Below are positions 25,254 through 31,955 of a stretch of DNA of 54,456 nucleotides, one piece after another. Both the position numbers and the translations under genes were made by a program. Positions within the stretch are counted from its first letter, which is position 1. Every line of letters begins with the position of its first letter. The DNA comes from an uncultured beta proteobacterium (GTDB lineage: Bacteria; Pseudomonadota; Gammaproteobacteria; Burkholderiales; Burkholderiaceae_C). The notes beneath the pieces were generated by a model. That model ran no database searches. It was not told the origin of the DNA and saw nothing but the letters and a program-made list of their open reading frames with translations. The stretch spans positions 1 to 54,456 of the forward strand of contig CAIKVZ010000120.1 in the NCBI GenBank assembly GCA_903830985.1. Direction: 5' to 3'.

Positions 25254-26176
25254 ACCAACCACACCTGATTGCCGAGTTTCTGGCCACGCCATGGGCTCTG
25301 ATGCCCGAACGCCTGAACGCCATGGCAGCGGTGCTCGAGCGCTGGTCGCGTAACACGCCGGCCGGCGAAGATGTCATGGCACATATAGGCGTGGATCGCA
25401 GCGCGCGCGAGGCCCGGCGACAGTCTAACCAAGTGAACACAGGGGGTGGCATTGCCGTATTGCCGCTCTACGGCGTGGTCACCCAGCGCGGCAATATGGT
25501 GGACGATGTCTCGGGCGGTGGCAGCACCAGCACGCAGCAATTCACGGCGAGCCTGCGCCAGGCGCTGGCCGACGAGAGCGTGAGCCAAATCCTGATCGAT
25601 ATCAACAGCCCAGGCGGCAGCGTCTACGGCGTGGCGGAACTGGCGGAGGACATTCTCAGTGCCCGCAGCCAAAAGCCAGTGATCGCGATTGCCAACAGTC
25701 TGGCCGCATCCGCTGCCTACTGGATTGGCTGTTCGGCCTCCGAGTTCTACGTGACCCCTGGCGGCGAAGTGGGCTCCATCGGCGTGTGGCAGGCGCATCA
25801 GGACTACAGCCGCGCGATGGACGAGGCCGGCGTTAAAACCACACTCATCTCGGCAGGTAAATTCAAAGTCGAGGGCAACCCGTACACCCCGCTGGACGAA
25901 GAAGCCCAAGCGTTCATGCAGTCCCGCGTCGACGATTACTACGGCGCGTTCACCAAGGCTGTGGCTCGCGGTCGGGGCGTGCCGATTTCGCAGGTGAGAG
26001 ACGGTATGGGCCAGGGCCGCGTGCTCGGCGCCGATGCCGCACTCACCCACCAGATGGTCGATGGCGTCGCCACACTGGATGACCTCATCAGCAAGATGCG
26101 CCGCGCGGGCAAAGCTCAGGCGAAGCCCACGGTGTCGCGCTTAGCCCAAGCCCGTAATGCGTTAGCACTATTTTGA
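25250..26176 (+). CDS. Prohead protease (S49/ClpP-like)
   Basis: A 308-residue S49 family peptidase. The core has INSPGGSVYG near residue 120, the candidate nucleophile Ser in SLAASAAYW near 153 and the candidate base Lys in GKFKVEGNPYTPL near 205, the SohB/SppA-like dyad. It matures the head by cutting scaffold and capsid delta domains. It takes the place of the usual U35 prohead protease. The start is TTG at 25250 overlapping the portal stop, with GGGGGAAA upstream; no ATG in frame fits the family start. No separate scaffold gene is seen; the capsid delta domain probably serves. Confidence 0.88.
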   Translation: MNQPHLIAEFLATPWALMPERLNAMAAVLERWSRNTPAGEDVMAHIGVDRSAREARRQSNQVNTGGGIAVLPLYGVVTQRGNMVDDVSGGGSTSTQQFTASLRQALADESVSQILIDINSPGGSVYGVAELAEDILSARSQKPVIAIANSLAASAAYWIGCSASEFYVTPGGEVGSIGVWQAHQDYSRAMDEAGVKTTLISAGKFKVEGNPYTPLDEEAQAFMQSRVDDYYGAFTKAVARGRGVPISQVRDGMGQGRVLGADAALTHQMVDGVATLDDLISKMRRAGKAQAKPTVSRLAQARNALALF

Positions 26177-26251
26177 TCTGACAGTTCTTTGGCAGGACTC
26201 CGTCGAGGCCTGCCTGCACTTCACGCGACCCGTCGGTCGCACCCCAATCAG

Positions 26252-26285
26252 CCACCCAGTCTTTGCCGATGCGGTGGTTTTTTTA
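26252..26285 (+). terminator. Possible terminator between protease and capsid genes
   Basis: CCACC (26252-26256) and GGTGG (26273-26277) can pair and are followed by a run of seven T. A second GC-rich hairpin GGCAGG...CCTGCC lies at 26191-26214. Together they could adjust capsid expression relative to upstream genes. Confidence 0.45.
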
Positions 26286-26310
26286 TTGCCTATCGATTTT
26301 GGAGAACACC

Positions 26311-27630
26311 ATGAGTAAACAAATGCGCGAGCTGCAGGCTCGCAAATCCACGCTGGTCCAAGAAGCCCGTGCGCTCACCGAGCGCGCCGCCACCGACAAC
26401 CGCGACATGAGCGATGAGGAGGTCAGCGCCTTTGATGCGTTGAAGACCCGAATCGATTCCGCCTCCAGCGCCATTGAGCGCGAATCGAGCCTGATCGCTG
26501 AGGAAGCGCAAATGGCCATCGGGGCACTGAGTCACGCGCGCACTGCGCACATCACGGTGACGGACAACCGCCAGGCGGATCCGATGCACGGATTCCAATC
26601 GGTGGGCGAATTCATGCAGGCGGTCTACCAGGCAGACAAGCCCGGCAAGTCGCTCGATGAGCGACTCCTCATTGGTGGTGGCCGTGGTGCCGCGGCCCCC
26701 GGCAGCTTTGCCAACGAGGCCGCAGGCCAAGACGGCGGCTTCATGGTCCCCCCGCAGTTCTCGCAGCAGATCTTCCAGTTGTCCCTTGGCGAAGACTCCC
26801 TGTTACCGATGACTGACAACGTCGAAATCTCCGGCAATAGCATGGCCTTCCCCAAAGACGAGACCACGCCCTGGGGCACCAACGGTATCCGCGCTTACTG
26901 GCAGGGCGAGGCCAATGCGGCGATTGCTACCAAGCCGGTGCTGGGCTTGGCCACCTTGCGCCTGAAGAAACTCATGGCGCTCGTACCCACCACCGACGAG
27001 TTGCTCGATGACGCGAGCGCGCTCACAAGCTACCTGCCGGACAAGGTTGCGACCTCGATGCGCTGGAAGATGAACGAGTCGATTCTCTTCGGCGCCGGTA
27101 ACGGCGTGCCGATTGGGGCGTTGAGTTCTGGCGCCACCGTGACGGTCGCCAAGGAAACGGGTCAAACCACGCAAACCTTGGTGCCGCAGAACTTGGCCAA
27201 GATGATCGCGCGCCTGCCCACGGGCTCCTTTGCCAACGCGGTCTGGATCGTCAACAACGATGTGCTGCCGGCGCTCTTCACGTTGACCCTGGGAAATTAC
27301 CCGATCTACATCCCCACGGGATTGACGGTTGGCGGCATTCAAGTCTCACCCTACGGCACCCTTTTGGGTCGCCCGGTGTTTGTCTCGCAGCACGCCAATA
27401 CGTTCTCGGCCCAAGGCGACATCTTGCTGGTGGATCTGAAGTACTACCAGACCATCACCAAGTCAGGCGGCATGCAGACCGCCACCTCAATGCATCTGTA
27501 CTTCGATGCAGATCTCACGGCGTTTCGCACTACCTTTCGCATGGATGGGCAATCCAAGATCGTCGCGCCCATTTCGCCTGCCAAGGGTAGCGCCACCATG
27601 TCCCCGTTCATCCAACTCGGCGCGCGCTAA
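26311..27630 (+). CDS. Major capsid protein (HK97 fold)
   Basis: A 439-residue major capsid protein. The first 100 residues are a charged coiled-coil delta domain (MRELQARKSTLVQEARALTE), which is removed by the prohead protease. The HK97 core follows, with GGFMVPPQFSQQIFQL, FPKDETTPWGTNGIRAYWQG, the E-loop region, and the late LLGRPVFVSQHANTF P-domain segment. ATG 26311 has a GGAG Shine-Dalgarno; an upstream in-frame ATG at 26263 lies before the hairpin and encodes a non-conserved tail. Confidence 0.94.
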   Translation: MSKQMRELQARKSTLVQEARALTERAATDNRDMSDEEVSAFDALKTRIDSASSAIERESSLIAEEAQMAIGALSHARTAHITVTDNRQADPMHGFQSVGEFMQAVYQADKPGKSLDERLLIGGGRGAAAPGSFANEAAGQDGGFMVPPQFSQQIFQLSLGEDSLLPMTDNVEISGNSMAFPKDETTPWGTNGIRAYWQGEANAAIATKPVLGLATLRLKKLMALVPTTDELLDDASALTSYLPDKVATSMRWKMNESILFGAGNGVPIGALSSGATVTVAKETGQTTQTLVPQNLAKMIARLPTGSFANAVWIVNNDVLPALFTLTLGNYPIYIPTGLTVGGIQVSPYGTLLGRPVFVSQHANTFSAQGDILLVDLKYYQTITKSGGMQTATSMHLYFDADLTAFRTTFRMDGQSKIVAPISPAKGSATMSPFIQLGAR

Positions 27631-27657
27631 GGCGCCTGCCACACAAGGAGAAAAACT

Positions 27658-28104
27658 ATGTTTCCCAACTCAAAAGCGAGCGAAATGCTCGCAGTTCTCG
27701 CCACCATCGATCCGGCCTCCCAGGCCGCAGGCCCGGTCAGCACCGGCTGGGTGTCGGTGGCCAACCACCTGGGATTTCTCGCGGTGGTGCAAACCGGGGT
27801 TTTGGGCACCTCGGCCACGGTCGATGCCAAGTTGCAGCAGGCATTGGACAGTTCTGGCACCGGTGCCAAAGACATCCCTGGCAAAGCGATCACCCAGATC
27901 GTCAAAGCCACGGGCGATAACAAGCAGGCGCTCATCAACATCAAGCCCGAGGAACTGGACACGGTGAACGGGTTTGGATTTGTGAGGGTGACGGTGACGG
28001 TTGGCGTAGCGGCCAGCATCACCAGCGCCCAACTGCTCGGGGTCAATCCGCGCTACGCCCCGGCCGATGCGGCTAACCAGGCGGCCGTGGTGCAGGTCGT
28101 CTAA
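27658..28104 (+). CDS. Head protein, possible capsid decoration
   Basis: A 148-residue protein directly after the major capsid gene, with AAGGAG before the ATG. The sequence is rich in Ala, Val, Thr and Gly and predicted mainly beta (GWVSVANHLGFLAVVQTGVLG, FGFVRVTVTVGVAASITSAQLLG). Small beta-rich proteins at this locus often decorate or stabilise the head, but I do not recognise a named family. The stop abuts the connector start, so both are translated together. Confidence 0.65.
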   Translation: MFPNSKASEMLAVLATIDPASQAAGPVSTGWVSVANHLGFLAVVQTGVLGTSATVDAKLQQALDSSGTGAKDIPGKAITQIVKATGDNKQALINIKPEELDTVNGFGFVRVTVTVGVAASITSAQLLGVNPRYAPADAANQAAVVQVV

Positions 28105-28728
28105 ATGCCCTTGCAACTCGTCATCCCACCCGCAGAGGAACCGGTGTCGCTCATTGACGCCAAGCTCCACCTGCGGGTGGACTTTGACGAGGACGACACG
28201 CTGATTGCATCGCTCATCACGGCGGCCCGGCTCGCAGCCGAGACCAAAACCGGCCGCCAATTCACCACCGCGCGGTGGAAGATGGTGCTCGACAGCTTTC
28301 CAGGGCCCTCGCTGATGGGTGTGCCGGCGGGTCAGGCGTTCACGTTGCCAGGACACGCCATCTTGCTGCCCAAATGTCCGGTGCAAGCGGTGGTCGCCAT
28401 CCGTTATCTGGACATGGGTGCCGTGGAGCAGACCATGCCGGCCGCCACCTACACGGTGGATACCGCCTGTGAGCCTGCGCGCATTACGCCGGTGTTCGGT
28501 CAGATCTGGCCGATCTGCCTGCCCCAGATTGGTGCGGTGTCAGTCAACTTTGATGCCGGCTATGGCACAGCCGCCGAGGTGCCCCAAGGCATCAAGAGCT
28601 GGATTTTGCTGCGCGTCGGCAGTTTATATGCCCACCGCGAAGAAGTGGCGGTCGTGAGCCGAGGCCGGCTCGAAGCCTTGCCCTTCGTGGACGGATTGCT
28701 CGATCCCTACAAGGTGGCGTTCATATGA
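28105..28728 (+). CDS. Head-tail connector, phiE125 gp8 / gp6-like
   Basis: A 207-residue connector. The N-terminal helical hairpin EEPVSLIDAKLHLRVDFDED then DTLIASLITAARLAAETKTG is the standard gp6-like signature. The C-terminal half has a beta region and VPQGIKSWILLRVGSLYAHR. The protein forms the ring below the portal to which the tail attaches. It begins one base after the preceding stop and overlaps the head-closure gene (ATGA). Confidence 0.9.
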   Translation: MPLQLVIPPAEEPVSLIDAKLHLRVDFDEDDTLIASLITAARLAAETKTGRQFTTARWKMVLDSFPGPSLMGVPAGQAFTLPGHAILLPKCPVQAVVAIRYLDMGAVEQTMPAATYTVDTACEPARITPVFGQIWPICLPQIGAVSVNFDAGYGTAAEVPQGIKSWILLRVGSLYAHREEVAVVSRGRLEALPFVDGLLDPYKVAFI

Positions 28729-29075
28729 GTTCGCTGCGGGCGGGTCAATTGAATCGGCGCATTACCGTGCAGCAGCAAAATAGTGCGCAGGACAGCTACG
28801 GCGCGCCGGTTCGCACCTGGACCGATGTCGCTACCGTCTGGGCTGATATTCAACCGCTCTCGGGGCGCGAATTGGAAAGCGCGCAGCGCATGGCAAGCGA
28901 GGTCTCGTACCAAATCACGGTGCGCTACCAAGCCCCGTTCACCGACACCCGAGCCGTGGCCGCCTACCGCGCGCGCTACAAGGGGCGTGTTTTTAATCTA
29001 CACGCCGCCCTGAATGAAGACGAAGCCAATGTACTCATCACGCTGCTCGCCTCCGAGGGATTGAACGATGGCTAA
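28725..29075 (+). CDS. Head closure protein
   Basis: A 116-residue protein of the phage head closure (SPP1 gp16-like, Phage_H_T_join) family. It has LRAGQLNRRITVQQQN at the N-terminus, WADIQPLSGRELESAQRMAS in the centre and a C-terminal beta region with RYKGRVFNL. It seals the connector after packaging. The ATG overlaps the connector stop. Confidence 0.88.
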   Translation: MSSLRAGQLNRRITVQQQNSAQDSYGAPVRTWTDVATVWADIQPLSGRELESAQRMASEVSYQITVRYQAPFTDTRAVAAYRARYKGRVFNLHAALNEDEANVLITLLASEGLNDG

Positions 29076-29553
29076 ATATGAAAGCGTGCAGATCGCCGGG
29101 CTGGATCAGTTGGCAGAGGCTTTGCGGGCACTACCGCAGCGCGTAGCACAAAACGGTCTGCGCGCCGCGGTCTACGCCGGAGCCAAAGTGATTCGCGATG
29201 AGGCGAAGTTGAAGGCCCCAGTGGCCACTGCCGCGCTGGGGGCCAACCAGCCACCGCCGGGGACTCTCAAACGCTCGATCATCATGAAACAGATCCCGGA
29301 ATTGTCAGGTGCGCAAAAGCAGACCTTTTTTGTGACGGTGCGTCACGGCAAGAAATACCGCAAGCAAGGCAAAAAAGGCACCCTCTCGCAAGACGCCTGG
29401 TATTGGCGCTTCGTCGAATTTGGCACCGTCAAGATGTCGGCGCGCCCGTTCCTGCGTCCGGCCTTTGATCTTAAAAAGAATGAGGCCGTGACCGCGATCA
29501 CTGACCGATTGGCCCAACGCATCGAGCAAGCGGCACAGGAACTCAAGAAGTGA
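29068..29553 (+). CDS. HK97 gp10-like tail-head joining protein
   Basis: A 161-residue HK97-gp10_like protein. It has QIAGLDQLAEALRALPQRVA at the start, KVIRDEAKLKAPV near 50 and a C-terminal WYWRFVEFGTVKMSARPFLR block. These are the standard landmarks. Proteins of this family complete or join the tail to the head. It overlaps the preceding gene by eight bases and the next gene's GTG. Confidence 0.9.
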   Translation: MAKYESVQIAGLDQLAEALRALPQRVAQNGLRAAVYAGAKVIRDEAKLKAPVATAALGANQPPPGTLKRSIIMKQIPELSGAQKQTFFVTVRHGKKYRKQGKKGTLSQDAWYWRFVEFGTVKMSARPFLRPAFDLKKNEAVTAITDRLAQRIEQAAQELKK

Positions 29554-29897
29554 TTCAGCAGGAAGTAATGAGCGCGCTCGCGGTCGCAGCACACGTGGCG
29601 GACGGTCGTGTGTTTCCGAATATTGCGCCGAACAACGCGCAAACGCCCTATGTCGTCTATGCCCGCATTTCAAGCGCGCCGGAGAACACCCTGGCCAACG
29701 GCGCGCCGATCGACAACGTGCGCCTGCAGCTGGATTGTTTTGATACCACCTACGCCGGCGCGGTGGCCGTGGCCGAGGCGGTCAAAGCCGCTCTGGCCGC
29801 CAGCGCCATCACCCATCTCTTGCTCTTGGAGCAGGACCAGTTCGAGCCCGAGGCGCTTTTGCACCGGGTGATATTGGATTTTTCGATCTGGCATTAA
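29550..29897 (+). CDS. Tail completion protein, DUF3168
   Basis: A 115-residue DUF3168 protein: VADGRVFPNIAPNNAQTPYV, then a beta-alpha pattern with VRLQLDCFDTTYAGAVAVAE and a C-terminal RVILDFSIWH. The family corresponds to SPP1 gp17-like tail terminators. The GTG start overlaps the gp10-like stop (GTGA). Confidence 0.85.
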   Translation: MIQQEVMSALAVAAHVADGRVFPNIAPNNAQTPYVVYARISSAPENTLANGAPIDNVRLQLDCFDTTYAGAVAVAEAVKAALAASAITHLLLLEQDQFEPEALLHRVILDFSIWH

Positions 29898-29930
29898 TCA
29901 ACTTGCACTAACCTTTTTAGGAGAACCTCC

Positions 29931-30578
29931 ATGCCCAGCACCGCCATCTCAGCCCAAGGCTCCACGGTCAGCATCGGCACGACCACCGGGTCGGCCATCA
30001 ACATCACCGCCGTCGCGCTCACCAATCCGTGTCGCGTCACGCTCGCCTCGGTCGGCAGTCTGGCCAAGGGCGATGTGCTGACCATTGCCAGCGTCGTCGG
30101 CAGCACGCAACTCAACGGCAACAGTTACGTGGTTCAGTACATTGAGCCAGTCGCAAAAATTGTCACCTTGGCCGGCCTCGATGCGACGGGGTTCACGACC
30201 TACGCGAGCGGTGGCACCGCTACGCCTGTGCAGTGGACCAAGGTTTCCAATGTCAAAAGCTATAACGGCTTTGACGGTTCGGCCTCCGAGATCGAGCGCA
30301 CCAACTTCGACTCCACCGCGAAAGAATTCATCATGGGTCTGGTGGACCCGGGGCAGTTCATGCTCGAAGTAGACCAAGACAACAGCGATGCCGGTCAAAT
30401 CGCGCTGATGACGGCGCAGGTCACAGGGTTACTGAAGAACTTCAAGCTGCTCCTGCCCAACGGCAACACCGCGACCTTCACCGCGTTCGTAAAGAAATTC
30501 AACAGCCAGGGCGCAGTGGACCAAGCGGTAAGACGCTCGGTTGACTTGCGTATTTCTGGTCCGATTTCGTGGGCTTGA
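29931..30578 (+). CDS. Major tail tube protein
   Basis: A 215-residue tail tube protein. After a Ser/Thr-rich beta start (TAISAQGSTVSIGTTTGSAI) there is a small inserted domain at about 30-95. The core follows with YNGFDGSASEIERTNFDS, FIMGLVDPGQFMLEVDQD and the final VDLRISGPISWA, as in phage tail tube proteins. It polymerises around the tape measure. The start has AGGAG at good spacing. It is followed by an opposite-strand toxin-antitoxin pair that interrupts the tail operon. Confidence 0.88.
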   Translation: MPSTAISAQGSTVSIGTTTGSAINITAVALTNPCRVTLASVGSLAKGDVLTIASVVGSTQLNGNSYVVQYIEPVAKIVTLAGLDATGFTTYASGGTATPVQWTKVSNVKSYNGFDGSASEIERTNFDSTAKEFIMGLVDPGQFMLEVDQDNSDAGQIALMTAQVTGLLKNFKLLLPNGNTATFTAFVKKFNSQGAVDQAVRRSVDLRISGPISWA

Positions 30579-30593
30579 TGGTAGCGGCCGAGT

Positions 30594-30878
30594 TCAGCGA
30601 AAGAGCGCGCTGTGTGAACCTAAACGAACCAGTCGCAAGGTGCTCGCGTCGGGCTTGGCGTAAATCATGACCAAATCCGGCTTGATGTGGCAGTCCCGGT
30701 AGCCGACCCAATCGCCGGTCAGCGCGTGATCACGCAGAGCAGGTGGCAACACCTGATCGGCCAGCAACAACACAAGGGCTGCTTCGAGTAACGAATCGAT
30801 GTCTTTTTTGTGCTGCGGCGTGGCTTTTATGCGTTTGTAGTCTCGCTTGAACGCCGTCGAACGATTAATCGTCCGCAT
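30594..30878 (-). CDS. yafQ: YafQ-type toxin
   Basis: A 94-residue RelE-superfamily toxin of the YafQ type. Landmarks are TAFKRDYKRIKATPQHKKDI at the start, LPPALRDHALTGDWVGYRDC with the conserved His, and HIKPDLVMIYAK then LRLVRLGSHSALF with the catalytic His near the C-terminus. YafQ cleaves mRNA on the ribosome. It overlaps the antitoxin gene by 14 bases and is oriented against the surrounding tail genes, ending 16 bases from the tail tube stop. Confidence 0.9.
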   Translation of the reverse strand: MRTINRSTAFKRDYKRIKATPQHKKDIDSLLEAALVLLLADQVLPPALRDHALTGDWVGYRDCHIKPDLVMIYAKPDASTLRLVRLGSHSALFR

Positions 30879-31131
30879 TCAGATCAGCCATCAACGATTT
30901 GACGTTTTTAAAGGCCCGGCCTTTGCCGGCCTCAAGTTCGGCACGCGCTTTGCGGCTGGCGGCGTTCGGTACTTTGACCTCGAAGGGCAAGCACTGCTCA
31001 TCGGCAATACGCAACATCAAAAGGCGAATGGCGTCGGATATCGACAGGCCCATTGCGCCCAGCGCTTCCGCGGCGCGCTCTTTGGTCGCGGTATCGATTC
31101 GTGCCCGAACGTAGGTATCAGCTGTGCTCAC
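30865..31131 (-). CDS. dinJ: DinJ/RelB-type antitoxin
   Basis: An 88-residue RelB/DinJ antitoxin. It begins with a ribbon-helix-helix VRARIDTATKERAAEALGAM then GLSISDAIRLLMLRIADEQC, and has a basic C-terminal linker and toxin-binding tail. GTG 31131 is chosen because GGAACTACC precedes it and the family begins here; an upstream ATG would add an unrelated 26-residue extension. The gene is expressed from its own promoter in the short space before the tail chaperone gene. Confidence 0.9.
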   Translation of the reverse strand: MSTADTYVRARIDTATKERAAEALGAMGLSISDAIRLLMLRIADEQCLPFEVKVPNAASRKARAELEAGKGRAFKNVKSLMADLNADD

Positions 31132-31244
31132 GGTAGTTCCTTTGTGTGCGTCGTTTTCAACCAATAGTGTAGTCACAACAGAACTACAAATCAAGCATGA
31201 CGGCGGCAAACCCCTGCGTGCCTTTTATTTTCACTGGAGATTTC

Positions 31245-31688
31245 ATGAGCTTACTTTCTAAAACCGCCATCCTTGCAGCCCAAGACCTGCAAACCGAAGA
31301 CGTCGAGGTCCCTGAATGGGGTGGTGCTGTGCGCGTGCGCAGTTTCACCGGCCGCGAGCGTGATGCGTTCGAAGCCAGCATGGTCCGCGGCGATGGCCGT
31401 GATCGCAAGGTCGATCTCACCAATATGCGTGCGCGTCTGGTGGGCTTGACCGTAATCGATGAGACCGGCCAGCGCTTGTTCACCGACGACGAGGTCGATC
31501 TGCTGGGGGCCAAATCCGGCGCCGCGCTTGACCGGGTCTTTGCCGTGGCGCAGAAGTTGAACGGCTTGTCGGGTGCGGATGTGGAGGAACTCTCAAAAAA
31601 CTCCAGCGGCGTCCCGAGCGCCGTTTCTATTTCCGCCTCTGCCTTGCCCTCGGATTCGACCACCCCGACCATCTCCTCGGGCGCTTGA
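31245..31688 (+). CDS. Tail assembly chaperone, gpG-like
   Basis: A 147-residue protein in zero frame. The body has SLLSKTAILAAQDLQTEDVE, VRVRSFTGRERDAFEASM, and LVGLTVIDETGQRLFTDDEV, the standard gpG-like pattern. It binds the tape measure and tube subunits during tail assembly. After LSKN the reading frame ends in a Ser-rich stretch. A slippery heptamer at the LSKN codons allows a fraction of ribosomes to shift into the -1 frame and make the longer G-T form. ATG 31245 with TGGAGA upstream is preferred to a frame beginning at 31197. Confidence 0.88.
   Translation: MSLLSKTAILAAQDLQTEDVEVPEWGGAVRVRSFTGRERDAFEASMVRGDGRDRKVDLTNMRARLVGLTVIDETGQRLFTDDEVDLLGAKSGAALDRVFAVAQKLNGLSGADVEELSKNSSGVPSAVSISASALPSDSTTPTISSGA
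31595..31601 (+). other. -1 frameshift slippery site A AAA AAC
   Basis: The zero frame reads TCA AAA AAC across 31593-31601, giving the exact X XXY YYZ heptamer. The -1 frame is then open without a stop from 31601 to 31948 and encodes the gpT domain. This is the same logic as the lambda G/G-T shift. Confidence 0.82.
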
Positions 31689-31948
31689 GCAGTCGGCAGA
31701 TAGCGGAATGGATGGCGTTTGCTGGCTTAGATGGGATGCCTGACGTGCGGGCGGATTTCGGGTTCGGGCAGATCTGCGCAACGCTCGCCAACGTGCACCG
31801 GCGCGAGGGCCAGGACGCCTACCGGGCGGATGACTTCATGCCAGCACTTCGCGGTGCGATTGATCCCAGGGCGTCTGCGCACGATGAGCCGCCCGAGCCC
31901 GAGGCGCACAGCCGATTGATCTCTGCCCTCCTGGGCAAAAAGGAATAA
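31601..31948 (+). CDS. Tail assembly chaperone gpT-like domain, -1 frameshift extension
   Basis: The -1 frame continues from the slippery site as LGFDHPDHLLGRLSSRQIAE, then WMAFAGLDGMPDVRADFGFG and QICATLANVHRREGQDAYRA, ending in GKKE. That is the pattern of phage tail assembly protein T. A start inside this frame at TTG 31685 would lose the conserved LGFDHPDHLL helix, so the product is best seen as a G-T fusion starting at 31245. The low-level fusion binds the tape measure while free G binds the tube protein, as known for lambda. Confidence 0.82.
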   Translation, partial: LQRRPERRFYFRLCLALGFDHPDHLLGRLSSRQIAEWMAFAGLDGMPDVRADFGFGQICATLANVHRREGQDAYRADDFMPALRGAIDPRASAHDEPPEPEAHSRLISALLGKKE

Positions 31949-31955
31949 ACGCGCC

